Assembly (NCBI GenBank): GCA_037442845.1
Contig: JBBIPL010000028.1
Span: forward strand, 1 to 22,133
DNA: 22,133 nucleotides
Source: PFJX01 sp037442845
GTDB taxonomy: Bacteria > Pseudomonadota > Gammaproteobacteria > Burkholderiales > Thiobacillaceae
Direction of reading: 5' to 3'
Positions 7,258-13,979 of the stretch are shown one piece after another. A program made the position numbers and the translations under genes. Position 1 is the first letter of the stretch. Every line of letters starts with the position of its first letter. Below the pieces are notes generated by a model. That model worked only from the letters and a program-made list of their open reading frames with translations, did not search any database and was not told the DNA's origin.

Positions 7258-8436
7258 ATGGCCAAGGCCCAGAAAATCCTCACCCTGAACGCCATCTCCA
7301 GGCGCGGCCTCGCCCGCCTTCCCAACAACTATACGGTGGGCAACGACATCGCCGACCCGGACGCCATCCTGGTGCGTTCCCAGGTCATGCACGAGATGCC
7401 CATCGCCGCCAGCGTGCTCGCCATCGGCCGCGCCGGCGCCGGCACCAACAACATCCCCGTGAAAGCCATGAGCGAGCGCGGCGTGGTGGTGTTCAACGCC
7501 CCCGGCGCGAACGCCAACGCGGTGAAGGAACTGGTCATCGCCGGCATGCTGATGGGCGCCCGCAACCTGTTTCCGGCCCTGAATTTCGTCGCAGGCCTGC
7601 ATGGCGACGACGAGTCCCTGCACAAACAGGTGGAAGCCGGCAAGAAGCACTTCGTCGGCCACGAACTGCCCGGCCGCACCCTGGGCGTCATCGGTCTGGG
7701 CGCCATCGGCTCGCTGGTGGCGGATGCCGCCATCCGCTTAGGCATGCACGTCATCGGCTTCGATCCGGAGATCACCGTCGATGCCGCCTGGCGCCTGCCT
7801 TCCCAGGTGAAGAAGGCGGCCAGCGTCGATGATCTGGTCAGGCATGCCGACTTCATCAGCCTGCACACCCCCCTGGCGCCCGCCACCAAGGACCTGATCA
7901 ACGCCGACCGGGTGAAGCTGATGAAGAAGGGCTGCGTGCTGCTCAACTTCGCGCGCGACGGCATCGTCAACGAGGAGGCGGTTCTCGCGGGCTTGAATGA
8001 AAACCGCCTGCACGCCTATGTCTGCGACTTCCCCAGCAACCTGCTGCGCCAGCATGCCCGCTTCGTCGCCCTGCCGCACCTGGGCGCTTCCACCGAGGAA
8101 GCCGAGGAGAACTGCGCCATCATGGTGGCCGAGCAGGTCAGCGATTACCTGGAGAACGGCCATATCCTCAACTCGGTGAATTTCCCCAACATCGCTCTGC
8201 CGCGCGAGTCCGCCTATCGGCTGGCCATCGCCAACGCCAACGTGCCCAACATGCTGGGCCAGATTTCCACCTGCCTGGCGGGCGCCGGCCTCAACATCCA
8301 CAACATGGTGAACAAGTCCAAGGGCGACCAGGCCTTCACCCTGGTGGACGTGGACAGCGCGGTGTCCGACGCGGTCATCGCGCAACTCGGCGCGATCCAG
8401 GGCGTGCTGCGCGTCCGTTATCTGCCGGCGGACTGA
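7258..8436 (+). CDS. serA: D-3-phosphoglycerate dehydrogenase, short ACT-domain type
   Basis: A 392-aa NAD-dependent 2-hydroxyacid dehydrogenase, most likely oxidising 3-phosphoglycerate to phosphohydroxypyruvate, the first step of serine synthesis. The Rossmann motif GLGAIG is at 146-151. Catalytic Arg233 is in NFARDGIV and catalytic His274 in LPHLGAST. A C-terminal ACT domain spans about 320-392 and may bind serine for feedback control; there is no extra intervening domain, so this is the short class. The catalytic glutamate, expected near residues 260-262, is not evident: the stretch reads YVCDFPSNLL where E. coli SerA reads DVFPTEP. A GGAGAA ribosome-binding site precedes ATG 7258. Its place between serC and pheA supports the assignment. 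A related hydroxyacid dehydrogenase with another substrate cannot be fully excluded. Confidence 0.9.
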   Translation: MAKAQKILTLNAISRRGLARLPNNYTVGNDIADPDAILVRSQVMHEMPIAASVLAIGRAGAGTNNIPVKAMSERGVVVFNAPGANANAVKELVIAGMLMGARNLFPALNFVAGLHGDDESLHKQVEAGKKHFVGHELPGRTLGVIGLGAIGSLVADAAIRLGMHVIGFDPEITVDAAWRLPSQVKKAASVDDLVRHADFISLHTPLAPATKDLINADRVKLMKKGCVLLNFARDGIVNEEAVLAGLNENRLHAYVCDFPSNLLRQHARFVALPHLGASTEEAEENCAIMVAEQVSDYLENGHILNSVNFPNIALPRESAYRLAIANANVPNMLGQISTCLAGAGLNIHNMVNKSKGDQAFTLVDVDSAVSDAVIAQLGAIQGVLRVRYLPAD

Positions 8437-8444
8437 ATGCGATC

Positions 8445-9506
8445 ATGAGCGACCAGCTCCTTGCCCTGCGCCGGCAGATCGACGCCGTCGATGACCAGGT
8501 CTTGCGCCTGCTCAACGAGCGGGCCCGCCTGGCCCAGGAGATCGGCCACCTGAAGAACGGCGTGATCTACAAGCCTGAGCGCGAAGCCCAGGTCGTGCGC
8601 CGCATGCAGGCCGGCAACGCGGGACCGCTGACGGCGGAGTCGGTGTCGGTGATTTTCAAGGAAGTCATGTCCGCCTGCCGCTCCCTCGAACAACCGCTGA
8701 CCATCGCCTACCTGGGGCCGGAGGGCACCTTCTCCGAGGCCGCCGCCATCAAGCATTTCGGCCACGCCGCCATCGGCCTGCCCTGCGCTAGCATCGACGA
8801 GGTGTTCCAGGCGGTGGAACGCGGCGAGGCGCATTACGGCGTGGCGCCGGTGGAGAACTCCACCGAGGGCGCGGTGAACCGCACCCTCGACCTGATGCTG
8901 AACAGTCCCTTGAAGATCTGCGGCGAGGTCATGCTGCGCGTGCGCCAGCACCTGTTGCGCAAGCGGGACAGCCTGGAGGGCATCCGCGTGGTGTATTCGC
9001 ACGCCCAGTCCCTGGCCCAGTGCCATGCATGGCTCAGCCGCAACCTGCCGGGCGTGGACAGCATCCGCGTCACCAGCAACGGCGAGGCCGCGCGCATGGC
9101 GGCGGAGAACCCCGAGGCCGCGGCCATCGCCGGCGAGCTGGCGGCCGAGCGCCATGGCCTGGCCGTCGTCGCCCGCGACATCGAGGACGAGCCCAACAAC
9201 ACCACCCGCTTCCTCGTGCTCGGCGCCGAGGAGACCGCCGCCTCGGGCAAGGACAAGACTTCCCTGGTCATCTCCGTGCGCAACCGTCCCGGCGCCCTCA
9301 TGGAACTGCTGGCGCCCTTCGCCGGCCACGGCATCGGCCTGTCCAAGCTGGAATCCCGGCCGGCGCGCAGCGGCGCCTGGGAATACGTGTTTTACGTCGA
9401 CCTCGAAGGCCACGTCAGCGATCCCAACATCCAGGACGCCCTCAAGGAGGTGGAGGCCCGCTCCATCTTCCTCAAGGTGCTGGGCGCCTATCCCCTGGCC
9501 GTCTGA
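8445..9506 (+). CDS. pheA: Bifunctional chorismate mutase/prephenate dehydratase (P-protein)
   Basis: A 353-aa cytoplasmic enzyme that rearranges chorismate to prephenate, then dehydrates it to phenylpyruvate for phenylalanine. An AroQ-type chorismate mutase helical domain occupies residues 1-85, opening LLALRRQIDAVDDQVLRLL. The dehydratase domain spans about 86-265, with the catalytic TRF at 254-256. A C-terminal ACT regulatory domain (about 272-353) carries the phenylalanine-binding GALMEL (283-288) and ESRP (303-306) motifs, so feedback inhibition by Phe is expected from family knowledge. Only eight bases separate it from serA, and the next gene starts seven bases after its stop, so it sits inside an operon. 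Confidence 0.97.
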   Translation: MSDQLLALRRQIDAVDDQVLRLLNERARLAQEIGHLKNGVIYKPEREAQVVRRMQAGNAGPLTAESVSVIFKEVMSACRSLEQPLTIAYLGPEGTFSEAAAIKHFGHAAIGLPCASIDEVFQAVERGEAHYGVAPVENSTEGAVNRTLDLMLNSPLKICGEVMLRVRQHLLRKRDSLEGIRVVYSHAQSLAQCHAWLSRNLPGVDSIRVTSNGEAARMAAENPEAAAIAGELAAERHGLAVVARDIEDEPNNTTRFLVLGAEETAASGKDKTSLVISVRNRPGALMELLAPFAGHGIGLSKLESRPARSGAWEYVFYVDLEGHVSDPNIQDALKEVEARSIFLKVLGAYPLAV

Positions 9507-9513
9507 GCCCGCC

Positions 9514-10629
9514 ATGTCCCTCGCCGAACTCTCCCCCCACTATATTCGCGCCATCGCCCCCTATCAGCCTGGCAAGCCCATCTCCGAACTGGCGCGGGAA
9601 ATGGGCCTGGACGAGGCCGCCATCGTCAAGCTGGCCTCGAACGAGAATCCTCTTGGCGTCAGCCCGCTGGCGCGGGCCGCGATTGCCGCCGGGATCGGCG
9701 AACTCGCCCTTTACCCGGACGGCAATGGTTTCGCGCTGAAGTCCGCCCTTGGCCGCAAGCTGGCAGTCGGCCTGGAGCGGATCGTCCTCGGCAACGGTTC
9801 CAACGACGTGCTGGAAATGGTGGCGCGGGCCTTCCTGGCGCCCGGCACCTCGGCCGTGTATGCCCGCCATGCCTTCGCCGTCTATCCCCTGGCCACGCAG
9901 GCCGCGGGCGCCATCGGCATCGAGGCGCCGGCCAGGGATTTCGGCCACGACCTGGAAGCCATGCGGGCGCGCGTGCAGCGCCACACACGCGTGGTGTGGA
10001 TCGCCAATCCGAACAATCCCACCGGCACCCTGCTCGGCAATGAGGCGCTGCATGCCGCCCTGGCCGGCTTCGCCGAGACCTCGGCGGTGGTGGTGCTGGA
10101 CGAGGCCTACGTGGAATATCTGGACCCGGAGCGGCGTGCGCCTTCCATCGCCTGGCTGAAGGAATTTCCCAACCTCATCGTCTGCCGCACCTTCTCCAAA
10201 GCCTATGGTCTGGCCGGCCTGCGCGTCGGCTACGCGGTGTGCGCGCCGGAACTGGCGGACCTGCTCAACCGCGTGCGGCAGCCCTTCAACGTCAACAGCC
10301 TGGCCCTCACCGCGGCGACCGCGGCCCTCGACGATGCGGAATTCCTGGCCGAGACCAAGCGCATCAACGACGCCGGCATGGCCCAACTCACCGAGGGCTT
10401 TCGCAAACTGGGTCTGGACTGGATTCCTTCCGCCGGCAACTTCGTCGCCGTGCGCGTCGCCCCCGGCGGCGATGCCATGCCCATCTTCCAGGCCCTGCTG
10501 CGCCGCGGCGTCATCGTGCGGCCGGTGGGCAATTACGGCATGCCGGAATACCTGCGCGTCAGCATCGGCCTGCCGGCGCAGAACGAGAAATGCCTCGCGG
10601 TCCTGGGCGACATCCTGGGGGGCCGGTGA
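9514..10629 (+). CDS. hisC: Histidinol-phosphate/aromatic aminotransferase (HisC family)
   Basis: A 371-aa PLP-dependent class I/II aminotransferase of the HisC family. PLP-binding features are NPNNPTG (165-171), Asp196 in VVLDEAYVEY, and the Schiff-base Lys229 in RTFSKAYGLAGLRVGY. The N-terminus SPHYIRAIAPYQPGKP is typical of HisC. Because it lies between pheA and tyrA, it probably transaminates phenylpyruvate and 4-hydroxyphenylpyruvate to Phe and Tyr, with or without a role in histidine synthesis; this is inference from context. The start is ATG 9514, seven bases past the pheA stop, giving the usual family length; the frame runs open far upstream inside pheA and that part is not coding. 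Its TGA overlaps the GTG start of tyrA. Confidence 0.93.
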   Translation: MSLAELSPHYIRAIAPYQPGKPISELAREMGLDEAAIVKLASNENPLGVSPLARAAIAAGIGELALYPDGNGFALKSALGRKLAVGLERIVLGNGSNDVLEMVARAFLAPGTSAVYARHAFAVYPLATQAAGAIGIEAPARDFGHDLEAMRARVQRHTRVVWIANPNNPTGTLLGNEALHAALAGFAETSAVVVLDEAYVEYLDPERRAPSIAWLKEFPNLIVCRTFSKAYGLAGLRVGYAVCAPELADLLNRVRQPFNVNSLALTAATAALDDAEFLAETKRINDAGMAQLTEGFRKLGLDWIPSAGNFVAVRVAPGGDAMPIFQALLRRGVIVRPVGNYGMPEYLRVSIGLPAQNEKCLAVLGDILGGR

Positions 10630-11495
10630 TCGGGCATCTGGTCGTCGTCGGCGTCGGCCTGATCGGCGGCTCCTTCGCCCTGGACCTCAGGAGGCAAGGC
10701 CTGGTGCGCCGCGTCACCGGCGTCGGGCGCGGTCGCGCCAACCTGGAGAAGGCGAGGCGACTGGGCATCATCGACGCCATCGCCGAGTCCGCCGAGCAGG
10801 CGGTAGGCGACGCCGATCTCGTCCTCCTGGCCATTCCCGTCGGCGCCATGCCGGCGGTGTTTCGCGCCATCGCCCCCGCCCTGCCGCCCGCCTGCATCGT
10901 CACCGACGCCGGCAGCACCAAGCAGGACGTGGCGGCCGCCGCCCGCGCCGCGCTGGGAGACAAGCTTGGCCGCTTCGTCCCCGGCCACCCCATCGCCGGC
11001 GCCGAGACCAGCGGCGCCGAGGCGGCGCGGGCCGGGCTCTACCAGCACAAGCCGGTCATCCTCACACCGCTGGCGGAGAACGCCCCGGCCACCGTCGATA
11101 CGATCGCCGATCTCTGGAAAGCCTGCGGCGCCCAGGTCAGCCTCATGCAGCCGGATCGTCACGACCATGTTTTCGCCGCCGTCAGCCATCTGCCGCACAT
11201 GGTGGCCTTCGCCCTGATGGAGGAACTCGCCGGCCGTCCCGACGCCGACCTCTATTTCCAGCACGCCGGCAGCGGTTTCCGCGATTTCACCCGCATCGCC
11301 GGCAGCCACCCGGAGATTTGGCGGGACATCAGCATGGCGAACAAGGAAGCGCTGGTGGCCGAACTCGACGCCTTCGTCGCCAAGCTGTCCGGCATGCGCA
11401 ATCTGCTCGCTTCCGGCGACAGCGCGGCCCTGGAAGCCTTGTTCGCGCGGGCCCGCGAGGCCCGCCTGCACCGCCTAAAAGGGAGACCCCATTGA
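10626..11495 (+). CDS. tyrA: Prephenate/arogenate dehydrogenase
   Basis: A 289-aa oxidoreductase that decarboxylates prephenate (or arogenate) to 4-hydroxyphenylpyruvate (or tyrosine). The dinucleotide-binding motif GVGLIGGS is at 9-16. GHPIAG (120-125) contains the family histidine, and the substrate region DRHDHVFAAVSHLPH (177-191) follows. There is no mutase or ACT domain, so this is the simple monofunctional form. The start is GTG 10626, which overlaps the hisC stop as GTGA and puts the beta-strand before the Rossmann loop at the N-terminus; no ATG is available nearby. A GGGGGG run four bases upstream may act as the ribosome-binding site. Translation is probably coupled to hisC. Its own TGA overlaps the start of aroA. 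Confidence 0.94.
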   Translation: MIGHLVVVGVGLIGGSFALDLRRQGLVRRVTGVGRGRANLEKARRLGIIDAIAESAEQAVGDADLVLLAIPVGAMPAVFRAIAPALPPACIVTDAGSTKQDVAAAARAALGDKLGRFVPGHPIAGAETSGAEAARAGLYQHKPVILTPLAENAPATVDTIADLWKACGAQVSLMQPDRHDHVFAAVSHLPHMVAFALMEELAGRPDADLYFQHAGSGFRDFTRIAGSHPEIWRDISMANKEALVAELDAFVAKLSGMRNLLASGDSAALEALFARAREARLHRLKGRPH

Positions 11496-12796
11496 TCGAT
11501 CATCTGGACCTGCCGGCCCTGTCCGGCGCCCGCGGCATGGTGCGCCTGCCCGGCTCCAAGAGCATTTCCAACCGCATCCTGCTGCTCTCCGCCCTGGCTT
11601 CCGGCAGCACCCTGGTGAAGGGCCTGCTCGATTCCGACGACACCCGCGTCATGCTCGACGCCCTGCATCGCCTGGGCGTGAACTGGCAACGCCTGGAGGG
11701 CACGGATGCCTATCGGGTCGCGGGCATCGGCGGCCCCTTCCCGGTGAAGTACGCCAACCTGTTCCTCGGCAACGCCGGCACCGCTTTTCGCAGCCTCACC
11801 GCCGCCTGCGCCTTCGCCCACGGCGATTACACCCTGTCCGGCGTGCCGCGCATGCACGAGCGGCCCATCGGCGACCTGGTGGAGGCCCTGCGCCAGGCCG
11901 GCGCCAACATCGACTACACGGAAAACGACGGCTTCCCGCCCTTGCACATCCTGCCCCCCGAACCGCAGGGCGGGGAGATGGCCGTCAAGGGCAACGTTTC
12001 CAGCCAATTCCTGACGGGCTTGTTGCTGGCCGCGCCCCTGCTCGGCCGGGAAGTGGTCATCAACGTGGAAGGCGAGCTGATCTCCAAGCCCTACGTCGAG
12101 ATCACCCTCAACCTGATGCGACGCTACGGCGTGGAAGTGGCCCGGGAAGGCTGGCAACGCTTCATCGTGCCGGCCGTCACCTACCGAAGCCCCGGCGACA
12201 TCCTGGTCGAAGGCGACGCCTCCTCGGCCTCCTACTTCCTAGCCGCCGGCGCCATCGGCCACGGCCCGGTGCGGGTGCAGGGGGTGGGACGCGACAGCAT
12301 CCAGGGCGACGTGCGTTTCGCCGAGGCCCTGGCCCGCATGGGCGCCGAGGTCGGCTTCGGCCCGGACTGGATCGAATGCCGCCTGGGCTGCGCCGACAAG
12401 CTGCACGCCATCGACCTGGACTGCAACCACATCCCCGACGCCGCCATGACCCTGGCGGTGCTGGCCCTGTTCGCCGACGGCGCCACCACCCTGCGCAACA
12501 TCGCCAGTTGGCGCGTGAAGGAGACCGACCGCATCGCCGCCATGGCCACCGAGTTGCGCAAGCTCGGCGCGACGGTGGAGGAGGGCGCCGACTTCATCAG
12601 GATCACGCCGCCCGCTTCCCGCCTCACGCCTCACGCGCAAATCGACACCTACGACGACCACCGCATGGCCATGTGCTTCTCCCTGGCGGCCCTGGGCGGC
12701 GTGCCGGTGCGCATCAACGACCCCAAGTGCGTGGCGAAGACCTTCCCGGATTATTTCGAGAGGTTCGGCGCCATCACCACTACCGCGAAGTTTTAA
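11492..12796 (+). CDS. aroA: 3-phosphoshikimate 1-carboxyvinyltransferase (EPSP synthase), class I
   Basis: A 434-aa cytoplasmic enzyme that joins phosphoenolpyruvate to shikimate-3-phosphate, the step before chorismate synthase. Motifs in order: LPGSKSISNR (19-28, Lys23), LFLGNAGTAFRSL (90-102), and later WRVKETDRIAAMATELRKLG and DDHRMAMCFSLAALG. The start is judged to be TTG 11492, which overlaps the tyrA stop as TTGA, with GGGAG eight bases upstream; the next ATG (11537) would remove part of the first domain. Residue 101, Pro in E. coli AroA, is Ser here, while Gly96 and Thr97 are kept. In related genomes cmk follows directly; here 3.4 kb of foreign-looking DNA intervenes. Confidence 0.96.
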   Translation: MIDHLDLPALSGARGMVRLPGSKSISNRILLLSALASGSTLVKGLLDSDDTRVMLDALHRLGVNWQRLEGTDAYRVAGIGGPFPVKYANLFLGNAGTAFRSLTAACAFAHGDYTLSGVPRMHERPIGDLVEALRQAGANIDYTENDGFPPLHILPPEPQGGEMAVKGNVSSQFLTGLLLAAPLLGREVVINVEGELISKPYVEITLNLMRRYGVEVAREGWQRFIVPAVTYRSPGDILVEGDASSASYFLAAGAIGHGPVRVQGVGRDSIQGDVRFAEALARMGAEVGFGPDWIECRLGCADKLHAIDLDCNHIPDAAMTLAVLALFADGATTLRNIASWRVKETDRIAAMATELRKLGATVEEGADFIRITPPASRLTPHAQIDTYDDHRMAMCFSLAALGGVPVRINDPKCVAKTFPDYFERFGAITTTAKF

Positions 12797-12805
12797 CTGA
12801 TATTT

Positions 12806-12835
12806 TTGTCGCCATTTTGGCGCCAGTGCTACACT
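12806..12835 (+). promoter_or_regulatory. Predicted promoter of the toxin-antitoxin operon
   Basis: TTGTCG (12806-12811, four of six matches) is followed after 18 bases by TACACT (12830-12835), with an upstream TG giving an extended -10 (TGCTACACT). The ATG of the antitoxin lies 29 bases past the -10. This gives the island a start of transcription independent of the aromatic operon. Confidence 0.55.
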
Positions 12836-12838
12836 GGC
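12810..12838. promoter_or_regulatory. Palindromic operator overlapping the -10 of the toxin-antitoxin promoter
   Basis: Two adjoining perfect inverted repeats fill the promoter: CGCCA-TTT-TGGCG (12810-12822) in the spacer and GCCAGTG-CTA-CACTGGC (12822-12838) across the -10. Ribbon-helix-helix antitoxins such as TacA repress their own promoters through such palindromes, so this is the likely autoregulatory site. The binding itself is inferred. Confidence 0.55.
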
Positions 12839-12864
12839 CACTCTGTTGAAAGCAGGAGTTCACG

Positions 12865-13176
12865 ATGGGAACCGCTACGGCAAAGCAAGATCGCATCGGC
12901 GCCCGCGTGCCCCACGAAGTTTATGAAACCCTGTGCCGCGCCGCCGAATTGACGGGCGCCACGGTTAATCAGTTTCTGGTGCAGGCTGCGCTGAAGGAGG
13001 CCCAGGCCGTCATCGAGCGGGAGGATTTGATTCGCCTGTCACCCCGCGACTGGAACTGGCTGCTCGATCTGATGGAAAACCCGCCTAAGCCCAACGCCAA
13101 GTTGAAAGCCGCCATGAAGCGCTACCAGAAGGCTAAGCGAGACGATGCAGGCGCTTCCTTTAACTGGGAGCCATGA
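12865..13176 (+). CDS. DUF1778 (TacA-like) ribbon-helix-helix antitoxin
   Basis: A 103-aa protein of the DUF1778/TacA family, which binds DNA through an N-terminal ribbon-helix-helix and neutralises a GNAT toxin through its C-terminal tail. The DNA-binding part is about residues 7-50 (QDRIGARVPHEVYETL, then TGATVNQFLVQAAL). The family-typical second part follows: LSPRDWNWLLDLMENPPKPN (59-78). AGGAG lies seven bases before the ATG. The gene overlaps the toxin start by 32 bases in another frame, a usual arrangement that keeps antitoxin made first. It is probably an autorepressor acting on the palindromes at 12810-12838. It sits directly after aroA, at the left end of the accessory island. Confidence 0.9.
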   Translation: MGTATAKQDRIGARVPHEVYETLCRAAELTGATVNQFLVQAALKEAQAVIEREDLIRLSPRDWNWLLDLMENPPKPNAKLKAAMKRYQKAKRDDAGASFNWEP

Positions 13177-13630
13177 CCGGCAGGGCTTCGATTGCGGCCG
13201 CCAGGAACTGAACGACTGGCTGCGGCAGGTGGCCCGCCAGCACCAGGACAAGGGGTTGTCGAAGACCTTTGTCGCCATTCGCGAGGAGGAACCTGTTCGG
13301 ATCTGCGGCTACTTGGCGCTGACGCTCGCCGAACTCGAAAACCGCCATCTGCCTGAGGCTTGGCGCAAGAAACTGCCGCGTCGCATTCCCGGCGTGCGTT
13401 TGGGACGTCTGGCTGTCGACAAGGTATACCAAGGCAAGGGCCTCGGCGAGTTGCTGCTGATCGATGCGCTGACGCGGGCGCAACGCATCTACACCGAGGC
13501 GGGCGGCATCGGCTTGTTCGTCGATGCGCTCGATGAGGCGGCGGCCGGGTACTACCGGCGTTTCGGCTTCGAGGCGTCGCCGGATTATCCCTTGCTGCTG
13601 TTCCTGCCAGCAAAGGTGGCGGGTTTCTGA
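13145..13630 (+). CDS. GNAT acetyltransferase toxin (TacT-like)
   Basis: A 161-aa GNAT-fold acetyltransferase paired with the DUF1778 antitoxin. Toxins of this kind (TacT, AtaT, KacT) acetylate the amino group of charged tRNAs and stop translation. It starts in family style: HDRQGFDCGRQELNDWL (10-26). The acetyl-CoA loop is QGKGLG (96-101), preceded by VRLGRLAVDKVY. The candidate catalytic tyrosine is Tyr137 in GYYRRFGF. Length is normal and the frame is intact, so it appears functional. ATG 13145 lies within the end of the antitoxin gene and gives the expected N-terminus. Which tRNA it attacks cannot be told from sequence. Confidence 0.88.
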   Translation: MQALPLTGSHDRQGFDCGRQELNDWLRQVARQHQDKGLSKTFVAIREEEPVRICGYLALTLAELENRHLPEAWRKKLPRRIPGVRLGRLAVDKVYQGKGLGELLLIDALTRAQRIYTEAGGIGLFVDALDEAAAGYYRRFGFEASPDYPLLLFLPAKVAGF

Positions 13631-13657
13631 CGCCGGAACGAAAACAGGAGGCATCTG

Positions 13658-13957
13658 TTGTCAGCCATATACGATCTGATCAGCCAAACAGGCGACTCGC
13701 TCTTGTGCGAGGGCTTCTTCGCCGCCTGGCTGGACGAGGGCCCGGACGTCGTCGCCTTCGTAAAGGTCACCGACGGCACGATTTACGTGGTGGAAACCAA
13801 GGGCCGCGCGGAGTTCGACCTGCCCCGCAAGATGGCAAGGCTGAGCCAGTGGTGCGCGGATGCCGCCCAGGCGGAACAGGGTCGAGTTCGTTACGACTTC
13901 GTCTTTGTTGACGAGGATGGTTTCAGCAAGCACACCCCGAAGACGTTCGTCTCATAG
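13658..13957 (+). CDS. Remnant of the C-terminal nuclease domain of a type III restriction (Res-like) helicase
   Basis: A 99-aa reading frame resembling, from memory, the extreme C-terminus of type III restriction/DEAD-box helicase subunits: TIYVVETKGRAEFDLP, MARLSQWCADA, YDFVFVDEDGF, then PKTF. ETKG supplies the Glu-x-Lys half of a PD-(D/E)xK nuclease site. The preceding strand, which normally carries the catalytic Asp (as in YxPDF), seems deleted: VVAFVKV joins directly to TDGTIYV. All helicase motifs are absent. It is therefore probably inactive, although an AGGAGG six bases before TTG 13658 could still drive translation. Its stop lies 22 bases before the ATPase gene, so the two were likely one operon. 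A real small protein is the alternative. Confidence 0.6.
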   Translation: MSAIYDLISQTGDSLLCEGFFAAWLDEGPDVVAFVKVTDGTIYVVETKGRAEFDLPRKMARLSQWCADAAQAEQGRVRYDFVFVDEDGFSKHTPKTFVS

Positions 13958-13979
13958 CCAGTTTTGTGGAGTACCAGCC

